From Albula goreensis (taxonomy: Eukaryota; Chordata; Actinopteri; Albuliformes; Albulidae): a stretch of 64,000 nt of DNA. The notes under the pieces are model-generated. The model had not been told where the DNA came from. It was given only the letters and a program-made list of their open reading frames with translations, and did not search any database. Both the position numbers and the translations under genes were made by a program. The stretch covers positions 27,827,646 through 27,891,645 of the forward strand of contig CM040743.1 in assembly GCA_022829145.1 (NCBI GenBank), read 5' to 3'. Positions 57,863 through 64,000 of this stretch are shown here, in pieces (the first letter of the stretch is position 1; every line of letters starts with the position of its first letter).

Positions 57863-58027
57863 CAGCAATACTGGACGACCAGTCAGTGTGTGGACGGGGG
57901 GAGAGGTTGGCTCTAGCACTGGCTCGGGAGAACATTAACAGTGTGATGGAAGGGCCATCCAGGGCTCGTGTGGAGGTGGACATCTTCGAACTGCAGAGAG
58001 ACTCCCAGTATGAGACCACTGACACGA
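57863..58027 (+). CDS. grik5: Kainate receptor subunit, coding exon 2 (start of amino-terminal domain)
   Basis: The exon encodes AAILDDQSVCGRGERLALAL, then ARENINSVMEGPSRARVEVD and IFELQRDSQYETTDT, the beginning of the bilobed amino-terminal domain of kainate receptors. AILDDQ.VCGRGERLALALARE.IN and VEVDIFELQRDSQYETTDT are characteristic of GRIK5 (KA2). GRIK4 (KA1), the nearest paralogue, has a clearly different sequence in this region. The exon is 165 bp, starts and ends after one base of a codon (phase 1 at both ends), and is followed by GTGAGT. No stop or frameshift is present. The third exon, which should begin with MCQILPKG-like sequence, is not in the window, so the intron exceeds 5.9 kb. 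Confidence 0.95.
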
Positions 58028-59412
58028 GTGAGTGCTTTTCACCCTTTTACTCTACCATCCATGCAGAGGACACATGTATGAGGTCCCAGGCCACTACAAC
58101 TTCAGTCCATTGAAGAGAGTGGCGTTTTTACAAATATTTTTGGGCTAAATTAGACCTGTGGTTTAGAGGAGCTGACCATGCATGACTGTGTCAAAGAGCA
58201 TTCAGCTAGTCTATCAGAGCTGGGCAAGCTGTGCCCTCCATGGTGCAGCCTCAGTGCAAATAAATGCATATTTTAACTCAGTTACATAGTTTTGTGAAAT
58301 AATCATTTGATTATAAAACTATACAACTAGAAAAAGGGCAATAAACTTGAAATTTTTTGTATTGGTTTGATGCTTTAATCATGTAAATCATACATTATGT
58401 ACATACAAAAGATTGAGATTTTATTGTAGGGTCCTTAGCGAGCGGCTGCGTTTTGACCAGTGTAAGTACTTAAGACCGCTGATGTGCGCAATAGTACATT
58501 AATACTGTAGCACCAGAAATACACAAAGGGCAATAAAACTTAAATAATAAAAAGATTCTCTCTCCTCCTCATCTTACCTTCTGCCCTTCAGGCTCTCTCT
58601 TGTAATTCTTGCTTCCTTCTGCCCCTGGCATGTGGAACGCATGCAAGAAACCTTTTTGCTCCAGGCACTGTGCTTCATCTCGGAGGCAAGTGCTCAACCA
58701 TCCTGCATTACTGGCCCACTCCACACGATTGAACCACAGCCATCCTGCGTTACACACTGAACTATTGTTTTAGCTTGCTTCAAAGCATCTGATACTTCTA
58801 AATAACAGCAAACCAAATCATCCAATATAGATGCACAAACTCAGATGACGCGCTGTTTTGGAAAGTTCAATAGCAGGATTCCTTCTCCAACAATGTATGG
58901 ACGAACGAAAGGACAATCCCTTGGACAAACGACCGCAATATTTGCTATGCCCAGATAACAGCTACATGTAAGGTGGACACATCAGACATCACATTGAAAT
59001 TTTCACATTCTGTTTAATGTGACAGTAATGCAACATCAATATCTATATAATTGTGTATAACTGTGCATAGTCTGCTTTAAGAACAGTATTGACTAGCTAG
59101 CTATGGCATAATTAGCTTTATACCAGCTATCATTCATTATATCTTCCACAAACAGGAATAGTTTAACTTTCTTAATCGGGATCTATGCATGCAATCTGTA
59201 CAACAGTTAACACTACATATACAATTGTCCTCCAAATCTGACACAATAGATATGTAATTATTAAGCTATTATTAAGTTACTGACACGTGCCCATACAGAC
59301 AGGAACGCGCCCATTGTTCCCAACCCATGCATGCACTCACACACTCGCACATACACACTTTCCTTATGGGCCTTTGCACGGCCTGCGACCCCCCATTTCC
59401 ATTTCTATTGGA
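58028..59412 (+). other. grik5: grik5 intron 2, proximal part
   Basis: Intronic DNA after the GTGAGT donor. At 58560-58760 the minus strand has repeated words (gcaggatggttgagcac) faintly like a tRNA-derived repeat, too weak to call. The intron continues to the window end and contains the elements listed below. Confidence 0.6.
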
Positions 59413-59415
59413 AAT

Positions 59416-61431
59416 GGCTGCGTTCCAATACTTTTTTTCTCGTCTCCTCCTTTCCTCCCCTCCTTTCCTACCCCGGGAATATGCCGGAAATATGTGGAGG
59501 AAAGGAGGGGAGGAAACGAGTGGCGGAAAGGAGGAAAGGAGAAGATGAATCAAAAATTGGAACAGCTAATCCGATTCGCTCGGCATCAAAGTTGATGTCG
59601 GCTGTTAATGAAGTAATAATTTCGACTGACTCTGAAGATACCAAAGCCAATCAAAATATTCTGTTGGATGGTCTTTCAACCTGACTGGTCGTGAGCACAA
59701 TGATGTCATCCAGAAATGTGAAAAGACTTCCGCGGTAAGATACGTCGATGTATACTCCGTTTGGAGGAAACGAGAAAGGAGGAAAGGAGGAGGCGAGGGC
59801 TGCGTTCCAATCCGAAAAAATGCTTGCTTCTTCGTGCTCACTTCCCTTCAATCAAGGGGGGAATCCCCAAAAAGTCCCATATGTAAGATGCCACTGTGAG
59901 GGAGATTCCAATCCAGATTTGTTGAGGGAAGGGTGAATTTTCATTTGCTCAAGCCCTCAATTTCACTTCCTCCAATGGAGCCAACAAAATACATCCCTCC
60001 AAGCATTGATATTGCCCAGAATGCACAGCGATGCTTGCTCGCTTGCCCACGTGTTAAACTTTATTTGAATATTATGCTCTTGCTACCAAAGAATAAGAAA
60101 ATTTAAAAACGTTTGCCAAGTTCAAAGACCTCTGTTGCCGATTGATTATACAATCCATTCGCTAAAATGGTATGTTGTTGGTGGTGGTCATTATTTAATT
60201 CTTACAGATTCAAAGGAAATGCCCAACACACAATTGCGGCTTATCAAGTTAATTGGTAGTCCAAAAAATATACGTTTTGGCCATGAAGTTTTAATCATAA
60301 GCTCTCATAAGTTGGTGGAGGTATAGCTGCTGTAGCCATGCATTTTAAGAATAACCTACATTTTCTGAATCTTTAAATGTAACAGTTATGCTACCTTTAG
60401 CTTCAATCATCCACAGAGCATGAAATAGAATCTTCTGTTGAGCACAAATTGTTTTTAAATGGCCATTTAAACATACCAGTATAATTGCCTATATATATGG
60501 CATTATAATTTCGGGTTTATTCTTCTGATATTGATATTAATTTTTTGGTCATCATTTTACCTGTCTCTACACATATGTACTTTTAAACCCTGTTACACCT
60601 CACACTTAATTATCATTACTTGGTTACTGTTGTAGTTAATTACTAATCTGTTTTACCATATTTTATTGTTACCGATTTTATTAATTATCTTTACTTGTCT
60701 ATGCAAATCATTTCAGGATTCACCCTGCTCAAAAGGTGCTACACATATAATTATAGTAACTATTGTTACGATTGTGATAATTATTTAATATGATTATTAA
60801 ATTGTGCATACAAATAAGTGGCTTCACATCAGAAAAGCTTGGCAACTTTATTGAAAATGACATCACATCTATTAATAGTAAATAAAAACATCGACTTAAA
60901 ATGATTTTATGCTCATGGAAAATATAAGGATTTTGACATGGGGAATAAGCTAGATATGTAGGCATATCTAGCTAACATGCATCTTCACTGTCTAACTGTA
61001 TTGGTGGTTAAGTTACATAACATTGCCTAGAGAGAACTCTCTCCATCTTTAGATTGGTTATGCGGTGGAGAGTTTAACTGGAACAGGTACTGCAGCCTGC
61101 AATGGACACATCGCAGCAATCCAGTCCTTGTGAAGGAACACAAAGTGAGGAAGAACCACGAGGGTCATTCCATTTCGAACAACCACAACCCCTCCCCTCT
61201 GTTGCTCCCCCTCGTTTGGGAAGGGCTCCCTCACCTGCTACGTGACTGAAGGGCTCACTCGATTGGAGGGAATAAGTGAAGGGAGGATTTTATTTCGGAT
61301 TGGAACGTAGCCAGATTTCGCTTTGGAACAGTGGAGGAAAGGAGGCCACATAATCAGCTTCCGGGGGACGGAGGAAAGGAGGGGAGGAAAGGAGGAAATG
61401 AGGAGACGGATTTGAGTATTGGAACGCAGCC
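59416..61431. mobile_element. Harbinger-like MITE, copy F, with nested insertion
   Basis: The ends are GGCTGCGTTCCAATACT and, inverted, GGCTGCGTTCCAATACT, an exact match, flanked by AAT at 59413-59415 and 61432-61434. The family core (gaccagtcag-type segment, purine tracts) is present. The element is interrupted by a second element at 59797-61312. It is the best preserved copy of the family in the window. Confidence 0.8.
59797..61312. mobile_element. Second MITE family nested in copy F
   Basis: The ends are GGGCTGCGTTCCAATCCGAAA and, inverted, GGCTACGTTCCAATCCGAAA when read from the right. They resemble the host MITE for the first 14 bases, then differ. The subterminal cccttcaatc word appears at both ends. 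The host sequence (gaggcgag / agatttcg) continues across the insertion with a short AG overlap, so the duplication is short or eroded. No transposase was found. Confidence 0.7.
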
Positions 61432-61434
61432 AAT

Positions 61435-62517
61435 ATGTTGTCTAACCCCCTTATTTGTTACGACGCTGTCACATGATCACACATAAATACACATACGTTA
61501 CTTGCATATGTAGCTTATGAGCTATCAAATTTACCAACGTAGGCATCGGTGGGTAATTGGCTACCTAACAGTTGTGAATTACAGCAAGCTAACGTTTTAG
61601 CTAAAGGTCATACTTAGGGAAATATTCACGCAGAATTAGGGAGAGGGGACGGAAAATTTACACACTTCCTGTGGTACTGTGCGAATATTTCTCCTTGAGT
61701 TCAACTTTGGTGAACTTTAACCTTGTACATTTGCATATCTGCTGCCATCTGGCCAACCGGTGACCCACTGTTTGACCCTGGAGGGCGTGTCAATTTTCCA
61801 ATTGTAGTTCTAATCGAATCCTAGCAAGCTAACCAGTGAGCGGTATACATTGTCGGTCAACTAGCTTTAAGCTAGCAATCAACAACTAGTTTATCCAGCT
61901 ATTCAGCTAACTATTTGGCTAGCTTGCTAACTATCTCTCTGTTGATGCATTTACTTTTCTCCTTTATGATTAGATCAACTGGCTACAACGTTATCTTGCC
62001 TCTTGATGAAAACTACACTTGAACCGCTTGTGCTCATTTTAACTGAATTACCGGAATCTGCACCTCCGCCCACAATTTGCACGATGAGGTGGATTTTAGA
62101 AGCCAAGTGTGAACGGTCCATTGGAGTGATTTTCTCTGTTGTTTTATAAATGTATTTTATTAATTGTTGTGTCAGTTTTGATGTCGAGGGAACATGAGTC
62201 AAATCAATCTGAACGTAATTTCTTCAACCGTTATGAATTAATAGTTGTATCTTTAATTGCAGATTAGGGTGTCAGTAATTATAGTTCATAATTATTAAAA
62301 TGAGACTGATTAATGAATGAAATGAGATGCTAGGGGTAAAGCATTAGTACACTAATGTGTTTTTAGATTATTAATATTATTTTGTGTCACCGTGTTAGAA
62401 TCCGGCGCATTATCCTCATATCTTCTGGCGCCTCATGTAATTTATAGATTGGCCATTTGTCATATGTTTGGCGGGCCACTTTTGCGGATATAGATGATAT
62501 TAATTGTTCTATACATA
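61435..62517. other. grik5 intronic DNA
   Basis: Nothing recognised apart from scattered short agctagc-type words between 61850 and 61940. Confidence 0.4.
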
Positions 62518-62710
62518 ATTGTTACCATTTGTGAGGAATAAAATACTAAATCCCAACATAAGTGGTGCCCATGTGAGGATTAATTAATCCCTACATAACT
62601 GGTGCCACGTGTGAGACTCAAATAATTCCTGCATAATTAGTGTCCTGTGTGAGGATTAATAAATTCCTACATAACTAGTGCCATGTTTAAGGCTTAAATA
62701 ATTCATACAT
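62518..62710. repeat. 38-bp tandem repeat array
   Basis: About five diverged units, each like aactggtgccacgtgtgaga followed by ctcaaataattcctgcat; three consecutive units are exactly 38 bases long and the others 37 to 41. A related unit lies inverted at 31850-31918. Confidence 0.8.
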
Positions 62711-62905
62711 TATACCATAGAGCAATATAAGGGCTGACCCTGTGGTCTATAGGTAAGTAGGACTGAACTATGTCAAAAGGATCAAATGCAATATAGATTC
62801 AGTGGTCAAGAAAACGCTTAAGTCTCCCCAATCTATTTATGTGAAACTTAGGTACTTTTTGATGTTTCCCTACACCAATTGTATTTGTCGTGTCATTCTT
62901 ATGAA

Positions 62906-64000
62906 TACATTACATTATATTACATTACCGGCATTTAGCAGACACTCTTATTCAGAGCGACCTACAACACAAAGTGCAATTTTTCAGGACGAGGGTGTTA
63001 AAGTGCAAGTGGGGTAAAAGTCTCAAGTGCCAGAGGGGTTAGCATGGACTAAACCCTGTGGATGACCTGTTGAAGAAACAAAAGGAAAAACAATTAATAA
63101 TATCAACAACAATTCTTTGTTTCTTCAAAACAAAATTAGGTCGCGTCAAGTGAAACTATGGCTAAGTAGTGGAGCTAGGGAGAGAAGGAGAGAGGTGCAT
63201 CCTGAAGACATAAGTCTTCAGTCTGCACTTGAAGGTGGACACACAATCTGCTTTTCGGACCTCCATAAGAAGGTCATTCTCGCCAGCAGAGAGCCAGAGC
63301 AGATAGCAGATGTGACCGGGAAGTGCAGGCATGCAGAGGAGGGGGCACCGGGTGTGCTGAACATGCAGACTGGAGTGAACGAAAAGGCGTGTAGGGTCTG
63401 ATGATCTCCTGAAGATAGGAAAGGGCCATCCTCTTAACATCCTGGAAGGCAAGCACCAATGTTTTGAATCTGATGCATGCTAAGTCAGGTAGCCAGTGGG
63501 AGCATCTGGGAATGTTGAAGACCAAACAAGCAGCAGAGTTCTGGATGAGCTGCAAGAGTCTGATGGTAGAAGGAAGGCCAGTAAGGAGGGAGTTGTAGTA
63601 GTCCAGGCTGGACAGTACTGTCTAGGCTAGACTAGAAGCTACGTGGAGTAGGTGGTGAAAAAGGGGCGGATTCTCCTGATGTTATACAGGAAGAATCTGC
63701 ACGCTGGGCTTACTGCTGCAATGTTCTTGGAGAGGGTTAGTTTGTCGTCAAACACAACTCCAAGGTTCTTGACGCAGGATGATGGTGGCAGGATGGTATC
63801 AACCACGGAGATGGAGAAGTACAGCAGAGGAGAGGATGGAGCCGGAAAGAAGAGGAGCTCTGACTTGTCTGAGTTGAGCTTAAGATGGTGGGTGTCCATT
63901 TGGCTCTGGGTGTCTCCCATACAAGCAGAGATCCAAGTGGAGTTGAACAAAAGTATAATTCCAATGACTGTTTTCCTTTAATGGCAGGTTATTTTATTCT
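62906..64000 (-). mobile_element. L2-like LINE, 3' part, running off the window
   Basis: In minus sense it encodes the late RT region and ends in the 3' tail agagtgtctgctaaatgccg followed by ATTAC-type repeats at 62906-62930. The minus-strand frames include SQMDTHHLKLNSDKSELLFF, NLGVVFDDKLTLSKNIA and the later CIRFKTLVLAFQDVK. The same words occur in the LINE at 4164-5493, so both copies belong to one family. The element extends beyond 64000, so its 5' truncation is unknown. Confidence 0.8.
63639..63950 (-). pseudogene. L2-like LINE RT C-terminal fragment
   Basis: The frame holds TQSQMDTHHLKLNSDKSE, SCVKNLGVVFDDKLTLSK and CRFFLYNIRRIRPFFT, the region after the RT catalytic core in L2/CR1 LINEs. 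The catalytic motifs would lie beyond the window end. It is separated by stops from the next piece (63555-63274). Confidence 0.75.

Noticed and set aside
58560..58760. Minus-strand tRNA-like or SINE-like repeat in grik5 intron 2
   Set aside because: gcaggatggttgagcac recalls a tRNA D-arm, but there is no box B, tail or duplication.
58028..64000. Third grik5 coding exon
   Set aside because: Looked for the conserved CQILPKG-type start of the next exon on the + strand; not found before the window end.

Overview
The window looks like a vertebrate genome, most likely a teleost fish. The one convincing host gene is the 5' end of a kainate-type glutamate receptor subunit (grik5, KA2-like) on the + strand at about 57.6-58.0 kb. 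The rest is intergenic or intronic DNA packed with fish-type mobile elements: L2-like LINEs, tRNA-derived SINEs, Ty3/gypsy retrotransposons and hAT, PIF/Harbinger-like and Tigger-like DNA transposons. No rRNA or intact tRNA gene was seen. No species is claimed.

Layout. 1-6 kb: a decayed minus-strand Ty3/gypsy element (1817-6019) with recognisable LTRs; integrase lies upstream of reverse transcriptase (Gmr1-like order), and an L2-type LINE is inserted in its right LTR. 7.6-9 kb: a non-autonomous hAT element with an exact 8-bp target duplication. 9.9-20.2 kb: several copies of a Harbinger-like MITE family with 3-bp target duplications, one of them sitting inside a larger Harbinger element (14.6-17.8 kb) that still carries a broken transposase. 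20.2-25.1 kb: a nearly full-length minus-strand Ty3/gypsy element with LTRs, gag, protease, RT, RNase H and integrase, all damaged. 25-43 kb: mostly unassigned DNA with MITE fragments, a hAT transposase remnant, a rearranged gypsy 3' end and two perfect hairpins.

43.8-53.2 kb: a dense nest. A Harbinger-like element contains a Tigger/MER2-like element. Next comes a 5.4-kb hAT-type element (46899-52267) bounded by an exact 8-bp duplication and filled with three ~48-bp minisatellite arrays, two of them forming a large inverted repeat, plus tRNA-like pol III promoter modules. A SINE with an exact 8-bp duplication follows. 57.6-58.03 kb: grik5 coding exons 1 and 2, separated by an 83-bp intron with a tandem NAGNAG acceptor, and an upstream ORF overlapping the start codon. 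The downstream intron fills the rest of the window and holds a nested MITE pair (59.4-61.4 kb), a 38-bp tandem repeat and another minus-strand LINE that runs off the end.

The genes do not form a pathway. Only grik5 is host coding sequence, and the other coding stretches are transposon remnants with stops and frameshifts.
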